DNA of 64,000 bases from Saccharomonospora sp. NB11 (GTDB lineage Bacteria > Actinomycetota > Actinomycetes > Mycobacteriales > Pseudonocardiaceae): assembly GCF_015910535.1 (NCBI RefSeq), contig NZ_JACBJG010000007.1, positions 1 to 64,000 on the forward strand, written 5' to 3'. Of this stretch, positions 52,354 to 61,166 are shown piece after piece (position 1 is the first letter of the stretch; every line of letters starts with the position of its first letter). A program made the translations under genes and the position numbers. Under the pieces are notes generated by a model that was not told the DNA's origin, searched no databases, and worked only from the letters and a program-made list of their open reading frames with translations.

Positions 52354-53819
52354 CTTCCTTCTGTCGGGATGCCGGCGACGGCGACGGTCTTGTTGGACTC
52401 CGTGTCACGGAACGCGCGATAGTCGGCGGCCTCGGCGGCCGCGGTGACCCGCACGGTGTCGGTCTTGCCGTTGCCCAGTCGGGGGAATTCCGGCAGGACC
52501 AGGACACGGTCCGGGGCTTCGTAGCGGGCGAGCAGCGTTTCGAGTCGGGCCCGCCAGGCGCGGTTGTCCGCGCCGGACGGGTCCTCCACGACGAACACGA
52601 GGCGGACGTTGCCGTTGCGGCCAGGGGTTGGCACGACGTAGACCTCGGTGCCGAGCTGGGCGCACTTCCTGGCCAGCTCGTCCGGGTAGATCGTGTAGCC
52701 GTGTCGGTGCACCGCTCCGCGCCTGCCGATCACGTGCAGGCCACCGAACTCGTCGAAGTAGCCGAAGTCGCCGGTGCGGAACCACCCTCGGGGCGCCGGG
52801 CGCAGGCCGTCGTCGTGCACGAGGCCACTCATGAGGTCGGGCGAGTCGACCCAGATCTCTCCGGTCTCCCGCAGGTCGCAGGGCAGCCCGTCGGGTCGCG
52901 TGATCTTGACGTGGACGCCGTCGAGCGGCGACATGACCTGCGGGGCGTCGGGACCGGCGAGGGCGATGTTGCCGAGTTCGGTCGAGCCGTAGCCGTCGAG
53001 CAGCGGCTTGCCGAGCACCGACGCGAAGTTCTCCGCGATGGCCTGCGGCAGCGGAGCTCCACCGACGCACCACATGCGCACGCCGCCGAGTCGTTGCCGC
53101 AGCGTGTCGCGGTGACGCAGGAAGTGCGCGATGCTGCGCAGCGTCGACGGGGTGCCGTCGACGACCGTGGCGCCGTGGTCGGCGAGCGCGGTCAGGGTGT
53201 GGTTGATCCTCGTGTACGGGGTGACGAGCAAAGGCAACGCGTTGACGCGGGCGAGCAGAACGAGCGACATCCCGTACTGGTGGGTGAACGGGATGAGCGG
53301 AGCGAGAACGTCGGTGTCCTGATAGGACATTCGCTTCGACGTCCGTCGCATGTTGTCCACGACCGCCTGGCCGGAACGTGCGATGAGTTTGGGGGCTCCG
53401 GTGGAGCCGGAGGACACGGTGACGAGCCCGTCCGGTCGCTTCAGCCAGCTCGCCGTGTCGTCGGGCGGCTCCGTGGCGGACCGGGAGGCGTTCTCCACCA
53501 GGTCGGCCAGGTGCAGGACGGTGAGCCGATCGTCGCGGTCGAGGGCCCGGCCGGGCGGAAGGTCGCTGATCAGCCAGCTCACGCCGGCACGGCGGAGATG
53601 GCGGCTCAGGTCGTCCTCGGGGATCGCCGGGTCGAGAAGGACGACACCACACCCGAGCCGGACGAGTGCGTGCAGAGTCCACACGAATCCGGGGGAATTG
53701 GCCGCCGACACGGCGACGCGATCGGCGTTTCCGATTCCACGTCGACGGAGGTCGGCCGCTATGCCGACTGCCTTCGACAACACTTCACTCGGACCCAGTA
53801 AAGCCACCGGACTCGACAC
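52350..53819 (-). CDS. AMP-dependent ligase (acyl/aryl-CoA synthetase-like)
   Basis: A 489-residue class I adenylate-forming enzyme. VTVSSGSTGAPKLIARSG is the phosphate loop, GYGSTELGNI is A5, WFRTGDFGYFDEFGG is A7, and the catalytic Lys is in LGNGKTDTVR. GTG 53819 has GGAGG 8 bases upstream; the TTG at 53834 lies in the ribosome site itself. It is the first gene of the leftward arm. The acid it activates is unknown. Confidence 0.88.
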   Translation of the reverse strand: MSSPVALLGPSEVLSKAVGIAADLRRRGIGNADRVAVSAANSPGFVWTLHALVRLGCGVVLLDPAIPEDDLSRHLRRAGVSWLISDLPPGRALDRDDRLTVLHLADLVENASRSATEPPDDTASWLKRPDGLVTVSSGSTGAPKLIARSGQAVVDNMRRTSKRMSYQDTDVLAPLIPFTHQYGMSLVLLARVNALPLLVTPYTRINHTLTALADHGATVVDGTPSTLRSIAHFLRHRDTLRQRLGGVRMWCVGGAPLPQAIAENFASVLGKPLLDGYGSTELGNIALAGPDAPQVMSPLDGVHVKITRPDGLPCDLRETGEIWVDSPDLMSGLVHDDGLRPAPRGWFRTGDFGYFDEFGGLHVIGRRGAVHRHGYTIYPDELARKCAQLGTEVYVVPTPGRNGNVRLVFVVEDPSGADNRAWRARLETLLARYEAPDRVLVLPEFPRLGNGKTDTVRVTAAAEAADYRAFRDTESNKTVAVAGIPTEGR

Positions 53820-54484
53820 TATTACCGCCTCCAAGTGACGATCGTAGGCACGTTTACCCCGTGCGCCGAGAAACAGTTGCGGTCGAACAAAGGCTGCACA
53901 TTACTTCTCGCCGCGACGCTTTCCGGAAGGTGGCGCAGTTGTTCTGTGACACATTTCGGTGCTCTTCCGTGACCCTGCGATCCGGTGGGGATTCACAGGG
54001 TCCTCCGTCTCCGAGCGTGGTTGCGCAGAGTGTTCGAGACCTCCGTAGATAACCCGGTCAGAGTAGTTCGATCTAGCAAGAAGTAACAACCAGTAGATCT
54101 TGGAGTCAAGTCGTATCGAAATCTTTGGAGAGAGTGAGGGGATGTGCCGGAAGGTGGTGGACGATCACCCCCAGGAGGTGAGAAACAGCGTTCTGCTGCG
54201 GTTCCTGACGGCGTGCGGCGGCTTGTCGAGGTCTGTGGGTAGCCCCGTTGGGTCGTCGTGGTATGTGTGATTCCTCGGATTTCCCAGAGGTTCGTCGTTG
54301 CGTTCCCCGGGATGTCTGAGGTAACAGTTGACGCTGTTTTCGGAGTCCGGTTCGGCAAGGTGTGACCGCGGACTCAGGAATCACTCGCAGACGTTGTTTC
54401 CCGTACCCGAGCTTGCCCACGGTGTCCGAGTCAGCCGGAGAACCGGCCGTCGGACCCACAATCTGAAGGAGCGTGCGACACGCG
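53820..54484. promoter_or_regulatory. Divergent control region of the biosynthetic cluster
   Basis: A 665-base stretch, more A/T-rich than the flanking genes, between the two arms. On the minus strand TACGAT (53846-53841) could be a -10 for the leftward arm. The region contains a candidate 42-residue ORF (54142-54270). GTGATTC (54267-54273) and GAATCAC (54378-54384) recur near the lanthipeptide precursor. I cannot define the promoters. Confidence 0.55.
54142..54270 (+). CDS. Candidate 42-residue peptide upstream of the GNAT gene
   Basis: ATG 54142 follows GGAGAGAG with 7 bases between. The peptide begins MCRKVVDDHPQEVRNS and ends with TACGGLSRSVGSPVGSSWYV, rich in Ser with one Thr and two Cys. 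About 34 of 41 sense codons end in G or C although the local sequence is A/T-richer than usual, which suggests real coding. It has no class III leader motif (LxLQxLE). It could be a small regulatory or precursor peptide. I do not recognise a family. Confidence 0.45.
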   Translation: MCRKVVDDHPQEVRNSVLLRFLTACGGLSRSVGSPVGSSWYV

Positions 54485-55096
54485 ATGAAGGGGCAGTTGG
54501 TTTCGCTCGATCCTTCGATGTCTGCCGACGACTGGGACCTGCTCGCCCAGTGGTCGTCGTCGGAGGTGTCGGTCTTCTCCTCGGGCGGGCGGTACGCCGT
54601 CACCGGGGAGCAGCTTCGGTCACAGACCAGCGGTGGGATGACGTACCTGATGGTCGTCGACAAGGCCGGGAAGCGGGTCGGCGCCGTGAACTGGCGGCAG
54701 CTCACCTACGACGGCCACTACGAGGTCGGCAACGCCATCGGCGTGCCCGAGCTGTGGGACCTCGGCTACGGTGTCGAGTCCGTCATGCTGCTGATCGACT
54801 TCCTGTTCCACCAGCGCAACGCCCACCGGATCCACCTCAAGACCGGGTCCTTCAACCGTCGCATGGTGCAGATCTTCACGTCCGGTCACATCCGCATCGA
54901 GGGGGTGCTCCGGGACTACTTCTTCCTCGACGGCGAGTACCACGACGCGATCGTCGGCTCGATCCTGCGCCACGAGTACTACCGCCTCGCGGAACTGGAG
55001 GGCGGTCCGTCCATGGACGTGATCCCCGCGGAGGAGAAGGCCGAGGCCAAGCGGCGGCTGCGCGAGTACCTCCGGGAGAACCCGATCACGTTCTGA
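54485..55096 (+). CDS. GNAT family N-acyltransferase
   Basis: A 203-residue RimJ/RimL-type GNAT protein. GKRVGAVNWRQL and EVGNAIGVPELWDLGYGVES make up the acetyl-CoA-binding core and HRIHLKTGSFNRRMVQI the conserved helix after it. The start is ATG 54485; GTG 54473 is in frame but only one base after GGAG. In known lipolanthine-type pathways a GNAT moves the acyl chain from a carrier protein to the peptide N-terminus; location directly upstream of the PKS and LanKC makes that role likely here. Confidence 0.85.
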   Translation: MKGQLVSLDPSMSADDWDLLAQWSSSEVSVFSSGGRYAVTGEQLRSQTSGGMTYLMVVDKAGKRVGAVNWRQLTYDGHYEVGNAIGVPELWDLGYGVESVMLLIDFLFHQRNAHRIHLKTGSFNRRMVQIFTSGHIRIEGVLRDYFFLDGEYHDAIVGSILRHEYYRLAELEGGPSMDVIPAEEKAEAKRRLREYLRENPITF

Positions 55097-55133
55097 CGGG
55101 ATCGAGGTGACAGGACAGAAGCGAGGGAACGTG

Positions 55134-58100
55134 ATGAAGGTAGTCGGGCCCACGGACCAGCAGTTGGAGATTCGCGGCCGCATCCTCGACTGGGTCAGCG
55201 AGCGGGCCGACATCGCGCGGGGTTCGGTCAGCCTCACGATGCCGTTGTACGAGGTGGGTCTCAGCTCCGCCGACATCGTCGAACTCACCGGGGAACTGGG
55301 TGAGCACTACGACCTGGACCTCCCGCCGGACACGGTGTTCGAGTTCCCGAGCATCGCTCTGTTGGCGAAGCACATCGCGAGTCGACTCGCCCCGGAGGAC
55401 GGTGTGGACTCCCGCACCGCGAGCCAGAACGAGACGACCTCGGACGAGCCGATCGCGGTGATCGGCCTCGGCTGTCGCTTCCCGGCCGGGGTGAACGGGC
55501 CGGACGCGCTGTGGTCGCTGCTCGTGGACGGTCGGGACGTGATCGGCAGGGTGCCGAGCGGTCGTTGGGACCACGAGACCGGCTCGCCCGAGGTGGCGGA
55601 GCTGGTCGCGGGGACGGCCGGAGTCGGCGGCTTCCTCGACGACATCGCGGCCTTCGATCCCGCGTTCTTCGGCATCGCGCCCAACGAGGCGAAGGTCATG
55701 GACCCACAGCAGCGGATCGCGCTGGAAGTGGCCGTGGAATGTCTGGACCACGCCGGGATCGCGCGGGAGACGCTGGGCCGGGGGACGACCGGCGTGTTCA
55801 TGGGCGCGACGTCCGCGGACTACCTGCCGGACGACCTCGCGGGGATGGACGGCTGGTCGACGGCGGGAGCGTCGCTGGGTGTCGTCGCCAACCGCATCTC
55901 CTACGCCCTCGGCACACGCGGCCCCACGATGACCGTCGACACCGCGTGCTCCAGCTCTCTCGTGGCCGTCCACCTCGCGGTGCAGAGTTTGCGGGCGGGT
56001 GACTGCGACCTCGCGCTCGCCGGTGGGGTGAACGCCCTGCTGTCCCCGGCGGTCTCCATCGCGTTCACCCGCGCCGGGGTGCTGGCGGGCGACGGTCGGT
56101 GCAAGACGTTCGACGCCGCCGCCGACGGGTACACGCGCAGCGAAGGCTGCGGCATGGTGGCGCTGAAGCGGCTGAGTGACGCCGTTCGCGACGGCGACCG
56201 GGTGCTCGCGGTGGTGCGCGGCAGCGCGGTCGGGTCGAACGGCCACTCCAACGGGCTGATGGCCCCGCATCCCGTTGCGCAGGAGGAACTGCTGCGCAAC
56301 GCCTACCGCGACGCGCGCGTCGATCCGGGCGAGGTCGACTTCGTCGAGGCCCACGGCACGGGAACGGCCCTCGGTGACGCGGTCGAGCTGACGGCGCTCC
56401 AGGCGGTGATGACGGAAGGGCGTTCGGCGGACCGGCCGCTGCGGCTCGGGGCGGTGAAGACGAACCTGGGTCACCTGGAGGCCGCGGCCGGGATCGCGGG
56501 CTTGATCAAGACGGTGCTCGCGCTGTGGCACGAGAGCCTGCCCCGCAACCTCCACTACGCCGAGCCGAACCCCAAGCTCCGCGAGTCGGCCGGGGCGTTG
56601 GAGGTCGTACGTGAGCAGGTCGCTTGGCCTCGCGGGTCGCGTCCCCGCACGGCAGGGGTGAGCTCCTTCGGCTTCGGTGGCACGAACGCACACGTCGTCG
56701 TGGAGGAAGCTCCCCGGACGTCCCCGCCACGGAGCGGGCGCACCCGACACGGTCTTCCGCCGGTGGTGATGGTGTCGGCGAGTTCCACCGATGCCGTCCG
56801 GCGCGAGGCGGCGACGATGCTCGACGTCCTCGACCGGTCTGCCGCGCCGCACGTCGACGACCTCGCGCACACCGTCACGCTGCGCCGGACCCACGGACCA
56901 GTTCGCGCGGCCGTCGCGGCGGAGGGCGACACCGAGCTGCGGGAGGCGCTGGAGGCGGTGGCGGCCGGGAAGGCCCACGCCGCCGTGGTCACCGACCACG
57001 TCCACGACGACCCCGCCCCGGTGTTCGTGTTCTCGGGGCAGGGCTCCCAGCACGTCGGGATGGCCAGGGAGCTGCTCGACGAACCGGTCTTCGCCGACGT
57101 CCTGGACGAGCTCGAACCGGTGATCGCGGAGGAGAGCGGGTTCAGCCTGCTCGACGTCCTGAACTCCGGGGACGAGCACGCGCTCGACCCGATCGACGTG
57201 GTGCAGCCGACCTTGTTCGCGGTCCAGGTCGCTCTCGCCGAGACCTGGCGGGCGTACGGGGTCACGCCTGCGGCCGTGATCGGTCACTCCATGGGCGAGG
57301 TCGCCGCGGCGGTGGTCGCCGGTGCGGTGAGTCCGACCGACGGCGCGCGCATCACGTGTCGCCGTTCCCGGGCGCTGGCGGGAATCTCCGGTCGTGGCGC
57401 CATGGCGATGGTGGCCGCCGACAGCGCGTCGACGACCGCGCTGATCGCCGAGGAAGGACTGGGCGAGGAGGTCACGATCGGCGTGGTCCCGAGTCCGGTG
57501 TCGACGGTGGTCTCCGGGTCTGTCACGGGAGTCGAGCGGCTGATCAAGGTCTGCGCCGGTCGGGGAGTCGACGCCGTCCGGGTGCAGGTCGACGTCGCGT
57601 CGCACTCGTCGCAGGTGGACGAGATCCTCGACGGCATTCGAGCCGCTCTCGCCGACATCGAGGTCGGAGAGCCCATCGTGCCGCTGTACTCGACGGTGAC
57701 GGGCGGCCGACACCGGGCGTCGATGACCGCCGACTACTGGGTGGACAACCTGCGGCAGCCGGTGCTGTTGGCGAACGCGGTCGGTGCCGCCGTCGACGAC
57801 GGCCGATCGGTGTTCGTCGAGATCAGCCCGCACCCCGTCCTCGTGCGCCCGCTCACCGACACTCTCGCGGGTCGTGGCGGCCGGGCCTTCGGCACCCTGC
57901 ATCGTGAGCGGCGGGCGGACGTGGCGTTCGCGGCGGCGTTGGCCCGACTGCACTGCCTGGGCGCCGACGTCCGGTGGCCGTCCACCATGACGGAGGGCCG
58001 GCTGGTGTCGTTGCCGCCTCGCGCGTGGCACCACCGTCGTTACTGGCGTGAGCGGCGGTCGAGCGTGCCGACGCTCGCGCGCGACGGGCATCCGCTGCTC

Positions 58101-60590
58101 GGCACCGTGACGGTCCCCGCCGACGCGCCCGGCACGCGCATCTGGTCGACCACCCTGGACCCTGGCACGAACGGTCGACTCGCCGCGCACCGCGTGGGCG
58201 GGCGGGACGTGCTCACGGCCTCGTACGTGTTGACCCTGCTCACGGCCGCCGCCACGGAGTACGGCCACGAGCGGCCTTCCGCGCGGGCCGTGACCTTCCA
58301 CAGCCCCGTCGCCGTCGACGGCCCGGTCGACCTCCAGGTGCTCTGCCGCCGGGACGCGTCGTCGGACGTGGTGGACGCACGCGTCTTCCACCGGCCGTCC
58401 GGTGGCTCCGACTGGACGGTGGCGGCGTCGGCCAGGTTGGAGCCGGGCCGCAGCGAGATCGACCCGCCGTCGTTCGACGCCACCGGCGAGGAACTGACCG
58501 GCTCGGCCCTGTACGACGCGCTGGCGGCGTGCGGCGTCGAGTACCAGGGCGAACTCCGGTGTGTCGACGTCGTCCGCCTCGGTGGGCGGACCGCCGTCGC
58601 CGCGCTGTCACAGGTCCGCGACGGTGACGGCGGGCCGAACCCGGTGGCGGTGGACGGTGCCGTGCAGGTGGCGGGCACGGTCCTGCTCGACAGCTCCGGG
58701 ACCGCCGTCGTCGCGGCGGTGGACGCCTGGACGATTCTGCGGCCCGACGCCGGACCCGTTCGCCACGTGCACGCGGTGCGACGTGACGTGGAGCCGACCG
58801 TCGTCGACGTCGTCCTGAGCGACGACACCGGGCCGGTCGCACTGGGGGCGGGCGTGCGCTTCGCCACCTCGGGCCCTGCCGGTGAGTCGCGGGTGTCCGA
58901 TCTTCGAGGGCTGACCTACCGCCTGGACTGGCAACCGGCCACCGCCGCCCCCACGCGGCCCGAGCAGGAGACGTGGTTGCTGCTCGGAGCCGACAACGGG
59001 CTGCTGGACACGCTGCGCCAGCAGGGAGTCCGCTGCTCCCGGTTGCGTGGGGAACCCTCGGCCGAGGAGGTGGCCGAGGAACTGCGCTCGGCCGGGCCCT
59101 TCGACCGAGTGGTGTCGCTCGTGCCGCTGCCGGTCCAGGGTGCGGAGCCACAGGATGCGTTGCGGCTCGTGCGCGACGCCGCGGCGGTGCTGCGCGCGGT
59201 GTGCGAGGCAGGCGGCAGGACCCGGCTGCACTACGTGACCCACCACGCCGTTCGGACGGACCCGGACGACCCGGAGACCGTGCACGCGGCACAGGCCGCG
59301 GTGTGGGGCTTCGGTCGCAGCGCGGCGCTGGAACACCCCGACCACTGGGGCGGCACGCTGGACGTGGCCGACACCGACACAGCCGTCGTCGCGCAGGCGT
59401 TGCTGCGCGGACTCGTGGGCTCGTCGTCGGTGACGCAGCTCGCCCACCGCGAAGGCGAGCATCTCCAGCCTCGCCTGGTCCGGACCGTGGTGCGGCCGTC
59501 GGAGGCGGCCACGGACGGTGGGACGCACCTGGTCGTCGGCGGCACCGGGCGACTGGGGCCGACGGTGGTCCGCGAGCTGGCGGAGTCCGGAGCGGCCTGT
59601 GTGGTCGTGGCCTCCCGCCGCGGTGGGTTCGGTCTGCCCGAGGAAGAGGTCGAACACCTCCGTGCCCGGGGCACGCAGCTCGTGGCGGTGTCCCTGGACG
59701 TCTCCGACCCGGAGGCCGTCGCCGCGGTCTTCGACCGTTTCGGCGCCGACCTGCCCCCGCTGCGTCGGGTGTACCACTGCGCCTTCAGCGAGTCGGTCGT
59801 GGCGATCGACGAGCTGACCGACGCGCAGTGGCGGGCGATGTTCGCGGGCAAGGTGTTCGGGATCGACGCCCTGCGGCGGCGCCTCGCCGAGCATGCCGGA
59901 GCCGACGTCGTGTGCTTTTCCTCGACGACCGGTGTCCTCGGCTCCGTCGGGCTGGCTCACTACGCCGCGGCGAGCACCTACCTCGACGCCCTCGCCGGGC
60001 CCGGTGTGCGCGTCGTGGACCTCGGCCCCGTCGCCGACGGCTTCGCCGACGGCGAGTACACCGAGCAGGTGAGGGCGTCCGGTCTGGGGTTCCTCGACAC
60101 GGCGACGATCCGAGCGGTCGTCCGGCACCTCGCCGGGCCGTGGCCGGAGCACCCCGTGGTCGTGGTCGACGCGGACTGGCGAGGGGTCGACACGTCCCTG
60201 CGCTGGGCGACGCGGTCACCGGTGACGGCGGACTTGGTGCGGCAGGGCGGCGAGACCGTGGCCTCGGCGACCGTCTCCACGGACGATCTCGTCGCCGAAG
60301 TGCGTTCGGCGAGCCCGGAGGACCGGGCGGACGCGCTGCTCCGCTACCTGCGGCACATCGTCGCCGAGGCCCTCGGCACTCCGGCCGAGGAGCTGCCCGA
60401 CGAGCAGGACCTCTACCAGATCGGGATGGACTCGCTGATGACCGTCACCGTGATCCGCCGGATCGGCGGCAGCCTCGGCTACGACCTCCTGCCGACCGAG
60501 TTCCGCGACAACCCGACGCTGCGGGCACTGGGGAACCTGCTCGCGCGCAAACCCCTGCCGCAGCGAACCGGCACGGAGGGAGCGGCATGA
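55134..60590 (+). CDS. Type I polyketide synthase, one module: ACP-KS-AT-DH-KR-ACP
   Basis: An 1818-residue PKS. N-terminal ACP (about 10-85) with GLSSADIVEL (Ser45; Ser in place of the usual Asp before it). KS (about 105-525): DTACSSSL (Cys272), EAHGTGTA, NLGHLEAAAG, all intact. AT (about 620-925): Ser719 in GHSMGEVA and a VASH specificity motif that does not clearly choose malonyl or methylmalonyl. DH (about 970-1230): His1019 in HRVGGRDVLTA and Asp-Gln in VDGAVQ. KR (about 1465-1650): GGTGRLG and Tyr1610. C-terminal ACP: GMDSLMTV (Ser1767). There is no thioesterase or enoylreductase. ATG 55134 follows GAGGGA; GTG 55107 is the alternative. Confidence 0.95.
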   Translation: MKVVGPTDQQLEIRGRILDWVSERADIARGSVSLTMPLYEVGLSSADIVELTGELGEHYDLDLPPDTVFEFPSIALLAKHIASRLAPEDGVDSRTASQNETTSDEPIAVIGLGCRFPAGVNGPDALWSLLVDGRDVIGRVPSGRWDHETGSPEVAELVAGTAGVGGFLDDIAAFDPAFFGIAPNEAKVMDPQQRIALEVAVECLDHAGIARETLGRGTTGVFMGATSADYLPDDLAGMDGWSTAGASLGVVANRISYALGTRGPTMTVDTACSSSLVAVHLAVQSLRAGDCDLALAGGVNALLSPAVSIAFTRAGVLAGDGRCKTFDAAADGYTRSEGCGMVALKRLSDAVRDGDRVLAVVRGSAVGSNGHSNGLMAPHPVAQEELLRNAYRDARVDPGEVDFVEAHGTGTALGDAVELTALQAVMTEGRSADRPLRLGAVKTNLGHLEAAAGIAGLIKTVLALWHESLPRNLHYAEPNPKLRESAGALEVVREQVAWPRGSRPRTAGVSSFGFGGTNAHVVVEEAPRTSPPRSGRTRHGLPPVVMVSASSTDAVRREAATMLDVLDRSAAPHVDDLAHTVTLRRTHGPVRAAVAAEGDTELREALEAVAAGKAHAAVVTDHVHDDPAPVFVFSGQGSQHVGMARELLDEPVFADVLDELEPVIAEESGFSLLDVLNSGDEHALDPIDVVQPTLFAVQVALAETWRAYGVTPAAVIGHSMGEVAAAVVAGAVSPTDGARITCRRSRALAGISGRGAMAMVAADSASTTALIAEEGLGEEVTIGVVPSPVSTVVSGSVTGVERLIKVCAGRGVDAVRVQVDVASHSSQVDEILDGIRAALADIEVGEPIVPLYSTVTGGRHRASMTADYWVDNLRQPVLLANAVGAAVDDGRSVFVEISPHPVLVRPLTDTLAGRGGRAFGTLHRERRADVAFAAALARLHCLGADVRWPSTMTEGRLVSLPPRAWHHRRYWRERRSSVPTLARDGHPLLGTVTVPADAPGTRIWSTTLDPGTNGRLAAHRVGGRDVLTASYVLTLLTAAATEYGHERPSARAVTFHSPVAVDGPVDLQVLCRRDASSDVVDARVFHRPSGGSDWTVAASARLEPGRSEIDPPSFDATGEELTGSALYDALAACGVEYQGELRCVDVVRLGGRTAVAALSQVRDGDGGPNPVAVDGAVQVAGTVLLDSSGTAVVAAVDAWTILRPDAGPVRHVHAVRRDVEPTVVDVVLSDDTGPVALGAGVRFATSGPAGESRVSDLRGLTYRLDWQPATAAPTRPEQETWLLLGADNGLLDTLRQQGVRCSRLRGEPSAEEVAEELRSAGPFDRVVSLVPLPVQGAEPQDALRLVRDAAAVLRAVCEAGGRTRLHYVTHHAVRTDPDDPETVHAAQAAVWGFGRSAALEHPDHWGGTLDVADTDTAVVAQALLRGLVGSSSVTQLAHREGEHLQPRLVRTVVRPSEAATDGGTHLVVGGTGRLGPTVVRELAESGAACVVVASRRGGFGLPEEEVEHLRARGTQLVAVSLDVSDPEAVAAVFDRFGADLPPLRRVYHCAFSESVVAIDELTDAQWRAMFAGKVFGIDALRRRLAEHAGADVVCFSSTTGVLGSVGLAHYAAASTYLDALAGPGVRVVDLGPVADGFADGEYTEQVRASGLGFLDTATIRAVVRHLAGPWPEHPVVVVDADWRGVDTSLRWATRSPVTADLVRQGGETVASATVSTDDLVAEVRSASPEDRADALLRYLRHIVAEALGTPAEELPDEQDLYQIGMDSLMTVTVIRRIGGSLGYDLLPTEFRDNPTLRALGNLLARKPLPQRTGTEGAA

Positions 60591-61165
60591 CCACAGCGAC
60601 CATCGACGACATCGCGGCCTGGTACGACGCCCGCCGTGACGAGTCCCTCGGCCACGGGGAGTGGCACGAGGTGAGCCTGGAGGACGTCCGGGGCTTCGCC
60701 GCGGTGACGCGCGACGACCAATGGATCCACACCGATCCGGAGCGGGCGGCCGACGGGCCCTACGGCGGGCCGATCGCGCACGGCTTCCTGGTGCTGTCGC
60801 TCGTGCCGCACCTCTGCGACTCGCTGCTCGACTTCCGGTGGTCGGCGATGGCGGTCAACTACCGCATCGACAAGGTCCGGTTCCGGGCCCCGGTCCCGGT
60901 CGGCGCGAAGGTCCGGGCGTCGGCGAAGGTCCACCAGTGCCGGGTTCGGCCCCGCGGATACCTCGAACTCGCGTTGGCGGTGACCGTGGAACTCGCCGAC
61001 AGCACCGCGCCCGCCTGCTCCCTCGTGTTCACGACCCTGCACCAGGTGCGTGACGACGCATCGCTGCCGGTCGCACTCGGTGCGTCCGCGCCCGCCACCC
61101 CCTCGTCGCGGTCGAGCGCCCCCGCGGGCGCCGACGGCACGGAGAGAAACGCCGAGGTCAACTGA
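60587..61165 (+). CDS. MaoC-like hot-dog dehydratase
   Basis: A 192-residue R-specific enoyl hydratase/dehydratase-type protein. The hydratase-2 motif runs DDQWIHTDPERAA...GGPIAHGFL, with Asp and His of the active site. The last 40 residues are Ala/Ser-rich and probably disordered. ATG 60587 overlaps the PKS stop as ATGA, so it is coupled to the PKS. It may dehydrate the beta-hydroxyacyl chain and help or replace the PKS DH domain. Confidence 0.9.
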   Translation: MTTATIDDIAAWYDARRDESLGHGEWHEVSLEDVRGFAAVTRDDQWIHTDPERAADGPYGGPIAHGFLVLSLVPHLCDSLLDFRWSAMAVNYRIDKVRFRAPVPVGAKVRASAKVHQCRVRPRGYLELALAVTVELADSTAPACSLVFTTLHQVRDDASLPVALGASAPATPSSRSSAPAGADGTERNAEVN

Positions 61166-61166
61166 C

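Noticed and set aside
55086-58391. 1101-codon open frame on the minus strand
   Set aside because: Antisense of the PKS; composition is typical of a shadow frame.
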